From Pseudonocardiales bacterium (GTDB taxonomy: Bacteria > Actinomycetota > Actinomycetes > Mycobacteriales > Jatrophihabitantaceae), in assembly GCA_030840445.1 (NCBI GenBank), contig JAVEEN010000238.1, positions 1 to 45,754 of the forward strand: 45,754 bases of DNA, given 5' to 3'. A model generated the notes under the pieces. It was not told the DNA's origin and searched no databases. It saw only the letters and a list, made by a program, of their open reading frames with translations. Of the stretch, positions 7,387 through 15,662 are shown one piece after another. Made by a program: the position numbers and the translations under genes. The first letter of the stretch is position 1. Every line of letters starts with the position of its first letter.

Positions 7387-8631
7387 CTACTTGACCTCAG
7401 ACAGCTGTTCCAGCTCCGGGTAGTAGTTGCGCTTGCTGCCGTCTTTGTTGCGCAGCGAACGCAGCTTGGCGGTGGGGTACTCGATCACGCGGTAGCTGAG
7501 TGCCCCGGCTGCGAGCGAGAGCAGGAGCACCGCCGCAATGTTGTACGGCAGGGCCGACACGGAGCGATTGGTAATTCCGTGATGCTCCAGCGTCTGCATT
7601 ATCGGCTCATGCCACATGTAGGAGCTGTAGCTGATCAGGCCGACCAGGGTCAGCGGTCGCCAGGACAGCATCCGCGCCCATCGTTGGTTCTTCGGCCCCA
7701 GCACCGTACTGGCCAGCAGCAGCATCCAGCCGAGTGCGGCCAGGTCGTGGAAGCCGACCTGTCCCCAGCTGTTCGGGCGATCGATCCACGTTGCGCCGGC
7801 GACGATCGCGATGCCTGCCACGCGAAGCAGCAACGGCCAGCGCCCCTTGAAGAGCGGCTCGGATTTCCTGGCGGCCACGATCACCGCGAGCGCCATGCCG
7901 ACGGCGAAGGCACCGAAGCGGGCCTGCGGTCCGAAATACACCGGCCAATGATCGTAGGGAACGTGGAAGACGAAGTAGGACGCGGCGTTCCAGGTCACCG
8001 GGATGAGGTACAGCACGGCACAGCCCGCCAGCAGCACCGCCGTCCGCGCTCGTCGCGTCGCGATGTTGCCGCAGACGCGAACTGCGAGCGGACCGAGAAT
8101 GACCAGGATTCCGTAGAAGAGAATCTCCAGGGACATCGACCAGGTCGGCCCCAGTGTGTAGAAGATCCGCTTCTGATCGAACACCTGGGTGAACGTCAGA
8201 TGTTCCAGCAGGTCAATCCAGTCACCGGGCAGGGCCGGGTTACGTATCGACCAGACGACGGTGACCCCGATCCAGTACAACGGCAGGATCCGGACCGCAC
8301 GCCGGAACAGGAACGTGCCAGCCGTCATGGTCGAAGTCCGGTCTATCGCAGCCCGGGCGTAGGACATGGTGAGCAGGTATGCCGACAGCAGGAACAGGAT
8401 GTCGACGATCTCGAACTTCGCCAGCTGCGTGACGGTTGGGCTCGATGGTGTCGACTGAATCGCGGACTGGCTTACGTGGAACACGATGATGGACATAGCC
8501 GCGATGCCGCGATAACCCTCGAGTTCATTGGTACGGCCTCGCTGGGGCTCGCCTTCCGGCGGAGTAGCGAACGCAGTCGGCGGCTTCGGAGCTGCCGGCG
8601 GGCCGAGTCGGTCAATGGTGTCGGTGTTCAT
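7387..8631 (-). CDS. Acyltransferase-3 (OafA-type) membrane protein
   Basis: This 414-residue polytopic membrane protein of the acyltransferase-3 family usually transfers acetyl or succinyl groups to sugars of surface polysaccharides. Visible are the opening NELEGYRGIAAMSIIVFHVS (the conserved RG and histidine of the family), TLGPTWSMSLEILFYG, and the late SYSSYMWHEP motif, with about ten membrane helices. The ATG at 8631 overlaps the stop of the upstream glycosyltransferase gene as ATGA, so the two are translationally coupled. An in-frame extension to 9270 is a shadow of the glycosyltransferase gene. Inference: it decorates the polymer made by its upstream partner. Confidence 0.92.
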   Translation of the reverse strand: MNTDTIDRLGPPAAPKPPTAFATPPEGEPQRGRTNELEGYRGIAAMSIIVFHVSQSAIQSTPSSPTVTQLAKFEIVDILFLLSAYLLTMSYARAAIDRTSTMTAGTFLFRRAVRILPLYWIGVTVVWSIRNPALPGDWIDLLEHLTFTQVFDQKRIFYTLGPTWSMSLEILFYGILVILGPLAVRVCGNIATRRARTAVLLAGCAVLYLIPVTWNAASYFVFHVPYDHWPVYFGPQARFGAFAVGMALAVIVAARKSEPLFKGRWPLLLRVAGIAIVAGATWIDRPNSWGQVGFHDLAALGWMLLLASTVLGPKNQRWARMLSWRPLTLVGLISYSSYMWHEPIMQTLEHHGITNRSVSALPYNIAAVLLLSLAAGALSYRVIEYPTAKLRSLRNKDGSKRNYYPELEQLSEVK

Positions 8632-10961
8632 GCCGATACCTCCGGTGTGTTCGAGGTGCTGGTGTCGCTCCCGCCGCGCGGCGTGACATTCCACTGAGCT
8701 TCGCCTACGAGTTCTTTGACCTGTGCGACCCGGGCGATGATGTTCTTCCACTCGGTGTAGAGGATCGAGGAGGTGAACAGGTAGGTCCAGAACCAGCGAC
8801 GGTGCTTTCGCAGCTCGGGGACGGCCAGACGGTAGGCCAACAGCGTTTGCGCGGGCCCGACGGAGAGGGTGAACAGGGTGGCCAGCACCAAGGACGGGAC
8901 GACCCAGTGCAGCGGCGTGCCGCGCTGTTCGGCCTTGTAGGCCAGGACCGGGATCATCTGCAAGGACAGCCACGGGTAGATCTCCCGCCAGCCGAGCAGG
9001 AACCCCATGCCGGTCTTCTGCCGCACGCTGAGATTCTTCGAGCGGAACGTCGAGCGCAGGTGCTTGCGTGACACCTGGAACCAGCCTTGCGCCCACCGGG
9101 TCCGCTGCTTCCACAGCGCTCCGACGGTCGTCGGCGCCAGCTCCCGAGAGATGAGCGCCGGGTCCGAGGCAATCCGGGCGCCGGAGCCGAGGATCCGCAG
9201 CGTCGAATCGATGTCCTCGGTCAGCATGGAGCCACGCATGCGCGTCTCGGCGAGCAGTTGGGTACGCCAATACCCGTTCGAGCCTCCGAACAGACCGAAA
9301 TCATGCAATGCGGTACGCCCAGGGTGGCTCACCGCATAGATGGCTTCGAATTCCACCGCGACGGTCCGGGCGACCAGGGAGGCTTCACCGTTACGGATCA
9401 CGCAATGCCCCTGCACCACGTCATAGCCGTTGGACAGCCATCGCCAGGCCCGGTCGAAGGACTTCGGGTCGGGATGATGGTCGGCGTCGAACATGCCGAC
9501 GAACTCACCCTTGACGTGGCTCATTGCAGCGTTGACGTTCTGCGCCTTGGAGGTGCTGCCCTCGACCTTCAACGGCAACAGCCGCGGATCGAGCAGCGCG
9601 ATGTCCCGCAGCTCATCCTCGATGGCCATCGGCGTCGGGGTGTTGTACGCAACGATGATCTGCAGCTCCCCGGGATAGTCGATGCGCTGGAACGCTTCCA
9701 CGGTGTCCAGGATGGTGGCCGCCTCATTCGGCAGATATGCCGCGATGACAGCGGTCGCCGCAGGGTAAGGCGATCCGGGTTCCTTGGGCGGCTGTTTCGG
9801 GTCCAGGGCAAACAGTCCCTCGACCCAGATGCTGATCGCGGTGACCAGCAGCGCTGCCATCACCACCCAGTACGCGATACCGGAGACGTCCAGTCCGATG
9901 TGGCCGAGGGCCTCGTACAACGCGAACGGTGCGCCGATCCCGATGACGAAGCTGGCGAGAATCTGCGAGGGCAGCCTGACGTGATCGAGGAGGGTGCGGA
10001 CGCGGACGCCGCCGGTCGAATGCGACGTTCGGGTGCGCCGCTCCAGGGCCTGCGTCCAGGCGACGGGCAGCAGGTCGAGGTGGCTGGCGGCCGACTCGGT
10101 TGCAGTCAGTGCCTGCCCTAGCAACTCTGTGGCGTCCGCAGCGTCGGAGAACCGGGCCCACCCGGTCACCGGCGTGACCCGCACATGCTCCTCACCGATG
10201 CTGAACCGGGTCGCGGCGACCTGCGCGGCCAGATCGGCCAGGCGACGCTGGACATCCTCCGGTCGGGTCTCAGGCAGCAGGACAAGCAGCCGGCCGGAGG
10301 TGTCCAGTCCGAGACGCTCCAGCGGGAGTGGGTCCGCGCGAAGCAGATCAGCCAACTGCTCGGCCAGCTTCGTCGTCGTCCCGGGACCGAACCGGGCCAC
10401 CAGGCGCGTCATCTCCTGCAACTGCACGACTCCGAGCGAACCGGGCCGGTCCACGCGGCGGCCGCGGACAAGCTCACGGTCGGCCTCTTCCACCATCGTC
10501 TTCTGCGCTATCAGCCCGGTCCGCAGGTCCCGGGTCACCATTTCCACAGGCACCGGAGGCCGTGCGGTCTTGGCCTTCACCCGAGCCACGAGTTCGCTGA
10601 TGGACAGCGGACGGGCGACGCAGTCATCGGCACCCAGGCTCAATCCGGTAAGGACATCCTCGCCGTTGGCCGTCAGCAGGATCACGGGGACTGCGCGGTC
10701 GACATGCACCGAACGCAGCCTGCGCAGCAGCTCGAATCCCGCGCCGCCTGGCATCGACACATCAGCGACCACCACGTCAGGACGGACCTGGGCGAGCAGT
10801 TGCTCGGCGGCCGATCCGGTCGGTGAGGCGGTGACGAGGTATCCAGCCTCCTCGAGCGCGAGACGTGCAGCAGTGATGAAGGACTGGTCATCGTCGACGA
10901 GGAGCAGATTTCGGGCCGCGCGGCCGACTTGCAGCGGCGCTAAGGTCGGTGCGGAAGTCAC
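8628..10961 (-). CDS. Receiver / degenerate GGDEF / family-2 glycosyltransferase fusion
   Basis: This 777-residue protein has three modules. Residues 15-135 form a response-regulator receiver: acidic D23-D25, phospho-acceptor D67 (VVVADVSMPGG), T97, but arginine R117 where the usual lysine sits. Residues 145-305 look like a GGDEF domain that has lost its motif: it opens DLRTGL, and GLDTSGRLLVLLPE (218-231) replaces GGDEF, so diguanylate synthesis is unlikely. From about 330 there are two membrane helices, then a processive inverting glycosyltransferase core with D492-x-D494, TED (581-583) and QRTRW (619-623), then three C-terminal helices. The core matches cellulose/hyaluronan/poly-GlcNAc-type synthases. 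I infer a membrane polysaccharide synthase controlled by phosphorylation. The GTG start has GGAGG 10 bases upstream. No sensor kinase is nearby. Confidence 0.92.
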   Translation of the reverse strand: MTSAPTLAPLQVGRAARNLLLVDDDQSFITAARLALEEAGYLVTASPTGSAAEQLLAQVRPDVVVADVSMPGGAGFELLRRLRSVHVDRAVPVILLTANGEDVLTGLSLGADDCVARPLSISELVARVKAKTARPPVPVEMVTRDLRTGLIAQKTMVEEADRELVRGRRVDRPGSLGVVQLQEMTRLVARFGPGTTTKLAEQLADLLRADPLPLERLGLDTSGRLLVLLPETRPEDVQRRLADLAAQVAATRFSIGEEHVRVTPVTGWARFSDAADATELLGQALTATESAASHLDLLPVAWTQALERRTRTSHSTGGVRVRTLLDHVRLPSQILASFVIGIGAPFALYEALGHIGLDVSGIAYWVVMAALLVTAISIWVEGLFALDPKQPPKEPGSPYPAATAVIAAYLPNEAATILDTVEAFQRIDYPGELQIIVAYNTPTPMAIEDELRDIALLDPRLLPLKVEGSTSKAQNVNAAMSHVKGEFVGMFDADHHPDPKSFDRAWRWLSNGYDVVQGHCVIRNGEASLVARTVAVEFEAIYAVSHPGRTALHDFGLFGGSNGYWRTQLLAETRMRGSMLTEDIDSTLRILGSGARIASDPALISRELAPTTVGALWKQRTRWAQGWFQVSRKHLRSTFRSKNLSVRQKTGMGFLLGWREIYPWLSLQMIPVLAYKAEQRGTPLHWVVPSLVLATLFTLSVGPAQTLLAYRLAVPELRKHRRWFWTYLFTSSILYTEWKNIIARVAQVKELVGEAQWNVTPRGGSDTSTSNTPEVSA

Positions 10962-11339
10962 AGAGTCTCAACCTCCAGGTCTAGGGCGCACGGGGGCGCA
11001 CAGCGGCGCACAGCAATGACAGGCGGGTACTTCTTCGGATGACGACGATGGCTTGGCGTCGATGTCGCGGCTTGGACGCAAGCGCAACGACGCGCTATGG
11101 ACTACGTACGAAACGCTGCACCGGCAGGTTCGCCCGACCTGCGGCACGAAGGTATGGCGGCCTTCGCCTTTGAATACTCGAATACGGAGTTGCGCTACCG
11201 ATGGTAACCATTGCCCGCGTGAGAACGGTGTTTGCAACCCCGGTTGCGCAGTGGTCATGGTGGCGCGACGAAACATACGCCGCTGAAATATGGCAGTACA
11301 TGCGCCTCTCATCTGGATCCGGTAGCTATGAAAGGCGAT
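10962..11339. promoter_or_regulatory. Divergent control region between synthase and GH30 lipoprotein genes
   Basis: This 378-bp gap has no convincing gene and must hold both divergent promoters. Besides the phased GGCGCAC array I see three palindromes: GCAGGT/ACCTGC with a 7-base gap (11124-11142), ATGGTAACCAT (11201-11211), and GCAACCCCGGTTGC (11234-11247). The last resembles LacI-family operators in general form. I cannot assign a regulator. Confidence 0.5.
10985..11011. repeat. Three GGCGCAC repeats phased at 10 bp
   Basis: GGCGCAC lies at 10985-10991, 10995-11001 and 11005-11011, a spacing of exactly 10 bp, close to one helical turn. The array is 24-50 bp before the glycosyltransferase start and in the region shared with the divergent GH30 gene. 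Phased direct repeats of this kind are typical of response-regulator binding sites, but this is only a resemblance. Confidence 0.6.
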
Positions 11340-12851
11340 ATGACGTCAACGCTGGTCAGAGATCCGGCCCGAACCCCTGGGCCCCGATACCGCGGGCGAT
11401 TCACGTTTGCGCTGCTGTGCCTCGTGATCGCGCTTGTCGCAGGGTGCTCAGCTGCAACCAAGCACTCGCCGCCGCCAGCCCCGAGTGCACCATCGACTGC
11501 CGCCAAAGTCGTCCAGGTGTGGCTGACGACCGCCGACGGAAACAAAAAGTTATTCCACAGTTCACCTGTGACGATGACCTCGCGCGCGTCCGCACGTGGC
11601 GCCGACCACACCGTGACTGTCAATGGCTCCCGTCGCTACCAACAGTTCTGGGGCGTCGGGGCGTCACTGACCGGGGCATCGGCGCAGCTGATCTCTGGTC
11701 TGTCCCAGGCGCAACGCTTGCACACACTCACGTCACTGTTCAGTCGGTCCGACGGAATCGGGCTGTCGGTACTCAGGCAGCCGATCGGCCCGAACGACTT
11801 CTCCATCGGCAACAGCACGTACGACGACACCGCGGCCGGCACCGCGGACCCCGGCCTGCAACACTTCACTCTCGATCCCGAGGCGATGTCCACCATGGCG
11901 TTGCTGCGGCAGGTGCGGCAGCTCAACCCGGCGGCGACGGTGGTCGCCTCGGCATGGAGCGCCCCGGCGTGGATGAAGTCCAGCGGGTCCATCATCGGCG
12001 GCACCCTCAACGGCGAGTACTACGACGTGTATGCGAAGTATCTCGCCCGGGCCGTGCGGGCCTACACCGCTGCGGGAGTCAGCGTGGGTGGTATCACCGT
12101 GCAGAACGAGCCATCCTTCTCCCCGGCCGGCTATGCGGGAATGACGCTGTCTGTCGATCAGCAGCGGGAGCTGATAACCAGGCATGTGCGGCCGGCGCTG
12201 ACCGCTGCCGGGCTCGGGCAAGTGGGCATCTGGGCGCTGGATGACAACTATGACCGGGTCGGCGACGCTGAACAGCTGGTAGCCGATGCTGCCGTCCGGT
12301 CGGCGATAGCCGGTGTCGCCTTTCATTGCTATCACGGTGACGTTTCTGCGCTGCAGGGATTCCACGCCAAGCATCCGGACGTGCCGTTGGCCATCAGCGA
12401 ATGTAGCGGCGGCGACTGGTCGCCGAACTTCCGGGACAACCTGCGTTATGACGTCGAAACGCTTCTCATCCACGGTATCGGCAACGGCGCGTCCTGGGTG
12501 TCGAAGTGGAACGCGGCCTTGGATCCGTCGGGTGGCCCCGCCAACGGCGGCTGCACGAACTGCCGCGGAGTCATCAGCATTGATCCGCACAACGGGACGG
12601 TCTCCTACAACGAGGCCTACTACGCCTTAGGTCAGCTCGGCAAGTTCGTGATCCCGGGCGCGCAGGTCGTGTCCGCGACGGCGGCGGGCAACAGCGGCCT
12701 CGAAACGGTCGCGCTGCGCAACCCGGACGGGTCCCACGTCCTACTCGTCTTCAACTCCGCCACGCAGGATGGCACTTTCCGGGTGACCGACGGAGTGCGC
12801 TCCTTCGACGCGACCCTGCAAGCTGGATCCGTTGCCACCTACACCTGGTGA
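11340..12851 (+). CDS. GH30-family glycoside hydrolase, lipoprotein
   Basis: This 503-residue protein is a paralogue of the GH30 enzyme at 5807-7303. The N-terminus has a basic segment, a hydrophobic core and the lipobox LVAGC with the lipidated cysteine at 36, so it is tethered outside the membrane, followed by a proline/serine linker. The barrel shows WGVGASLTG, WSAPAWMKS, acid/base E257 in QNEPS and nucleophile E354 in SECSGG. The block GGCTNCRGV, with two cysteines, is shared with the other GH30 protein. I chose the ATG at 11340 for its AAAGG site; an ATG 12 bases upstream is possible. It is divergent from the synthase gene. The two enzymes probably act on the same polymer, one released and one anchored. 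Confidence 0.9.
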   Translation: MTSTLVRDPARTPGPRYRGRFTFALLCLVIALVAGCSAATKHSPPPAPSAPSTAAKVVQVWLTTADGNKKLFHSSPVTMTSRASARGADHTVTVNGSRRYQQFWGVGASLTGASAQLISGLSQAQRLHTLTSLFSRSDGIGLSVLRQPIGPNDFSIGNSTYDDTAAGTADPGLQHFTLDPEAMSTMALLRQVRQLNPAATVVASAWSAPAWMKSSGSIIGGTLNGEYYDVYAKYLARAVRAYTAAGVSVGGITVQNEPSFSPAGYAGMTLSVDQQRELITRHVRPALTAAGLGQVGIWALDDNYDRVGDAEQLVADAAVRSAIAGVAFHCYHGDVSALQGFHAKHPDVPLAISECSGGDWSPNFRDNLRYDVETLLIHGIGNGASWVSKWNAALDPSGGPANGGCTNCRGVISIDPHNGTVSYNEAYYALGQLGKFVIPGAQVVSATAAGNSGLETVALRNPDGSHVLLVFNSATQDGTFRVTDGVRSFDATLQAGSVATYTW

Positions 12852-12950
12852 ATCACACAGGCAGCGAACGATCAGGACGTAGGCTCAATCCGGACCTTGC
12901 CTCCTAGGCACTCATTCTCCTGATGCGTGCGCCGGTTGGGAGTATCTGCG

Positions 12951-14369
12951 ATGGGGCGTGCGGCATACCGAAGGATTCGGCTCGCCTCGATAGCGACACT
13001 CGGTTGCCTGCTCGTGCTTGGGGTCGTCCTCGTGTTGACGAAGGACCGACATGACATCGGCCCGGTCGCGACAGCGGACGGCGCTGTCGCCACGCTGATG
13101 CAGGACGCCTACGTCAACGCCGGCACGCCCGCTGTGAACTACGGCGCAGCTCCGACCTTGCAGCAGCAGGCATCCCGAACCACGCAGATCTCGTATCTGA
13201 GTTTCGACGTTCAGGGGATTACCGAATCTCCGGCAAGAGCGGTGTTGCGCTTGTTCTCCCGATCCACCGGCAGTACTCGCACGAGCGTGTCAGGCACCTC
13301 CAGCGGTTGGACCGAGACCGGCATTACCTGGGCCAACCGGCCTGCCCCCGGTTCGCCGATCTCGACTACCGGTGTGCTGCGCTCGGGTCAATGGACGGAG
13401 GCCGACGTCACCGCGGCGGTCACCGCAACCGGTGTGGTGTCGTTCGCCTTGACCACGAGCGCCACCGCCACCCGCCTGGCGGACAGCCGCGAAGGACCCA
13501 ACCCACCCCAGTTGGTACTCACCCCCGGCGCGGCAGGCAGCTCAGCAAACCCGAGCAATCCAATGCCGGGCGGTCATGTCACGAAGCTGCTGACCGTTGT
13601 GGTGGAAAACCATTCGCTGTCCCAGATGACTGCCGGCATGCCCTACCTCGATTCGCTGGCCCAGCGATTCGCCTACGCGAGCAACTACACGGCTATCCGC
13701 CACCCGTCGCTGCCCAACTACCTGGCCATCGTCGGTGGCTCTGCCTTCGGTGTTACCGATAACAACCCGCCGTCCAGCCATCCCATCGCGGGAGACAGTA
13801 TCTTCGATCAGGCCTTGGCACGGGACCTCACAGCCGCAACGTATGCCGAGTCGATGCCCAGCAACTGCGCGCTCACCCCCAGTGGCGCTTACGCCGTGAA
13901 ACACAATCCCTGGGCCTACTTCAGCGACCCGACTCCTCGGCGCAACTGCCAGAACGCCGATGTACCAGCGGGAACGCCCGCGAGCGGCAACCTCGCCAGT
14001 GACGCCGCGGCCGGGCGACTGCCCAACGCCGGGCTGTGGATACCCAATCTCTGCAACGACGCCCACGACTGTTCACTCAGCATCGCCGACAACTACCTCG
14101 AGAGCTGGCTACCGCAATTGATGGCCGCACCGGACTTCCAGACCGGCCGGCTTGCCATCGTCGTCACCGCCGACGAGGACAACAACACCTCGGTCAACAG
14201 GGTCCTCACCGTGGTACTGCACCGAAGCCTCGACGGCAGCCGTACCGTCGTGAACACCGCCCTGACGCATTACTCGCTCACCCGGCTGTACGACCAGGTC
14301 CTCGGTGCCGATCTATTACGCAATGCCGTCACTGCGCCAGATATGCAGGCAGCGTTCAAGCTGCCCTAA
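12951..14369 (+). CDS. Secreted DNRLRE-domain and phosphoesterase fusion
   Basis: This 472-residue protein has an N-terminal membrane helix (about residues 10-30), which is either a signal anchor or a signal peptide. A DNRLRE-type beta-sandwich (about 45-190) follows: DAYVNAGTPAVNYG, SYLSFDVQGI, GWTETGITWANRP. Such domains occur in extracellular carbohydrate-active or surface proteins. Residues 210-465 match the phosphoesterase family of acid phosphatase/phospholipase C type: VVVENHS (E219-S222), HPSLPNYLAIVGG, and DEDN near 400. The substrate is unknown; phosphorylated surface polymers or lipids are reasonable. The ATG at 12951 follows GGGAG. It is 99 bp behind the GH30 lipoprotein gene in the same direction, probably co-transcribed. 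Confidence 0.88.
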   Translation: MGRAAYRRIRLASIATLGCLLVLGVVLVLTKDRHDIGPVATADGAVATLMQDAYVNAGTPAVNYGAAPTLQQQASRTTQISYLSFDVQGITESPARAVLRLFSRSTGSTRTSVSGTSSGWTETGITWANRPAPGSPISTTGVLRSGQWTEADVTAAVTATGVVSFALTTSATATRLADSREGPNPPQLVLTPGAAGSSANPSNPMPGGHVTKLLTVVVENHSLSQMTAGMPYLDSLAQRFAYASNYTAIRHPSLPNYLAIVGGSAFGVTDNNPPSSHPIAGDSIFDQALARDLTAATYAESMPSNCALTPSGAYAVKHNPWAYFSDPTPRRNCQNADVPAGTPASGNLASDAAAGRLPNAGLWIPNLCNDAHDCSLSIADNYLESWLPQLMAAPDFQTGRLAIVVTADEDNNTSVNRVLTVVLHRSLDGSRTVVNTALTHYSLTRLYDQVLGADLLRNAVTAPDMQAAFKLP

Positions 14370-14508
14370 CAGCCGGCCCGGCCAGACAACAACCCAAGCG
14401 GGCGGTCTTCCCTTTGGCGTCAAGGTCGAAGTCGACTGCACAGCGGCAGTTCCAGTGCGGCAGTCGCGCGAGTGCAGCGCGCAGCACCGCGTCATTCGAT
14501 GCGAGACC

Positions 14509-15465
14509 TCACCTCCCGAGGGCCGATGCCGGACCGGCATCGAGGACCTCCCGCGCCAGGCTCGCGTGGGTCACCAGAACGTTGATGAGCCCGCTGCGTA
14601 ACGCGATCCGCACCGCGTCGGCCTTACCGCCACCGTAGGCGACCGCGAGCACAGTTTTGATGTCGGCCAATTGCGGTGCGGTGATGCCGATGATCCTGCG
14701 GCTGAGCGCAGTATCGACCGGCATGCCATGTGCGTCGATGAAGGCTCCGGAAATCTCGGCCACGGTGCCCTCCTGGCGCGCTTGTTCGCGCACGTCCGGC
14801 TCGACCATGTCAAAGATCGTGGATCGACCCGCGGCCCAGGCACCGATCCCCACCGCGGCCACTGTCACCTGCGAGACCATCGCTGCCGCATGGGCGACAT
14901 CTGGTTGGCGGCGAAGCGTTCGAGCCGTCGTGGCGTCGGCCGCGACAAACGGAGCGTAGAAGACGTGAGCCGCTCCGCCGCTAGAGCGCGCAACCCGCCG
15001 GACGAGCTCGAGTACGTCGCTGCCGTCCGGTCCGGTCAGGGCTCCGGTCAGCTGGACCACGGGGCATGGGGGCAGCGTCTGGACGGCTCCGCCGATGCCG
15101 CGCAGCGACCTGGCCCACGCCAAGCCGAGAACGCTGTCAGCGGTCACGAGTTCGGTCAAGGCCTCAGCGGCGGCTTCGCCCAGACGCGCTCGCAGGTAGG
15201 ACGGCTCATCGTCGGGGAGGTCGAGCACGACCGCGTGCTGCATGCCGAATTCTTCGATGAGCCGGGCGGAGAGTTCGGTGTTGACGGCACCGGGCGAGAC
15301 GATCTCGATCTTGACCAGACCATCGCGGCGAGCCGCCTCGAGTAGCCGCGCCACCCGGAACCGGCTGATGCCCAGCTCGTCCGCGAGTTCGGACTTCGAC
15401 TTGTCGGCCAGGTAGTAGCCGCGTGCGACGCGCGCGCTCAAGATCAAATCGCTGGTGCGCGTCAT
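14509..15465 (-). CDS. SorC/DeoR-type sugar-binding transcription regulator
   Basis: This 318-residue regulator has an N-terminal helix-turn-helix (KSKSELADELGISRFRVARLLEAAR, about residues 22-46, listed here in abbreviated form by its LGISRFRVARLL core) and the large SorC sugar-phosphate-binding domain with GLAWARSLRG, VAYGGGKADAVRIAL and the closing ALRSGLINVLVTHASLA. Members respond to sugar or polyol phosphates. The ATG at 15465 has GGAAGGA before it; a longer in-frame version is unlikely. It is divergent from the polyol importer operon and two near-identical palindromes lie between them, so I infer it regulates that operon and itself. Confidence 0.92.
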   Translation of the reverse strand: MTRTSDLILSARVARGYYLADKSKSELADELGISRFRVARLLEAARRDGLVKIEIVSPGAVNTELSARLIEEFGMQHAVVLDLPDDEPSYLRARLGEAAAEALTELVTADSVLGLAWARSLRGIGGAVQTLPPCPVVQLTGALTGPDGSDVLELVRRVARSSGGAAHVFYAPFVAADATTARTLRRQPDVAHAAAMVSQVTVAAVGIGAWAAGRSTIFDMVEPDVREQARQEGTVAEISGAFIDAHGMPVDTALSRRIIGITAPQLADIKTVLAVAYGGGKADAVRIALRSGLINVLVTHASLAREVLDAGPASALGR

Positions 15466-15485
15466 TCCTTCCACCCCCTCACGGC

Positions 15486-15499
15486 CGCTCGTATGAGCG
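15486..15499. promoter_or_regulatory. Palindromic operator 1, regulator-proximal
   Basis: CGCTCGTATGAGCG has perfect 5-bp arms around GTAT, 20 bp upstream of the SorC-type start. It shares the 12-base core GCTCGTWTGAGC with operator 2, exactly 100 bp away. Assignment to the adjacent regulator is inference. Confidence 0.75.
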
Positions 15500-15526
15500 C
15501 AGCGCGTAACAGTTTGGCACAGAGTA

Positions 15527-15556
15527 TTGACACTGCGGTAGCCCACGGGACATCTT
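15527..15556 (+). promoter_or_regulatory. Possible promoter of the polyol operon
   Basis: TTGACA at 15527-15532 is a full consensus -35 hexamer. An 18-bp spacer leads to CATCTT at 15551-15556, a weak -10. It lies between the two palindromes; with this start point operator 2 would be in the transcribed leader. Confidence 0.4.
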
Positions 15557-15585
15557 GGGTGGGTCATGCCATTAGAGCGTGTTGT

Positions 15586-15599
15586 TGCTCGTTTGAGCA
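15586..15599. promoter_or_regulatory. Palindromic operator 2, operon-proximal
   Basis: TGCTCGTTTGAGCA has perfect 5-bp arms around GTTT and differs from operator 1 by one base within the 12-base core. It sits 63 bp before the binding-protein start codon. Confidence 0.75.
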
Positions 15600-15662
15600 T
15601 GGCTTGGCGACTAGCGGCGCACGGTTCGTACCAGCGGATCCCAATGGGATGAGGAGAATGTC

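Noticed and set aside
8632-9270. N-terminal extension of the acyltransferase
   Set aside because: The extra 213 residues are out-of-frame shadow of the glycosyltransferase; the real start overlaps its stop as ATGA and matches the family length.
9087-10121. 344-codon plus-strand frame within the receiver-synthase gene
   Set aside because: Antisense to a gene with three recognised domains; no recognisable motif.
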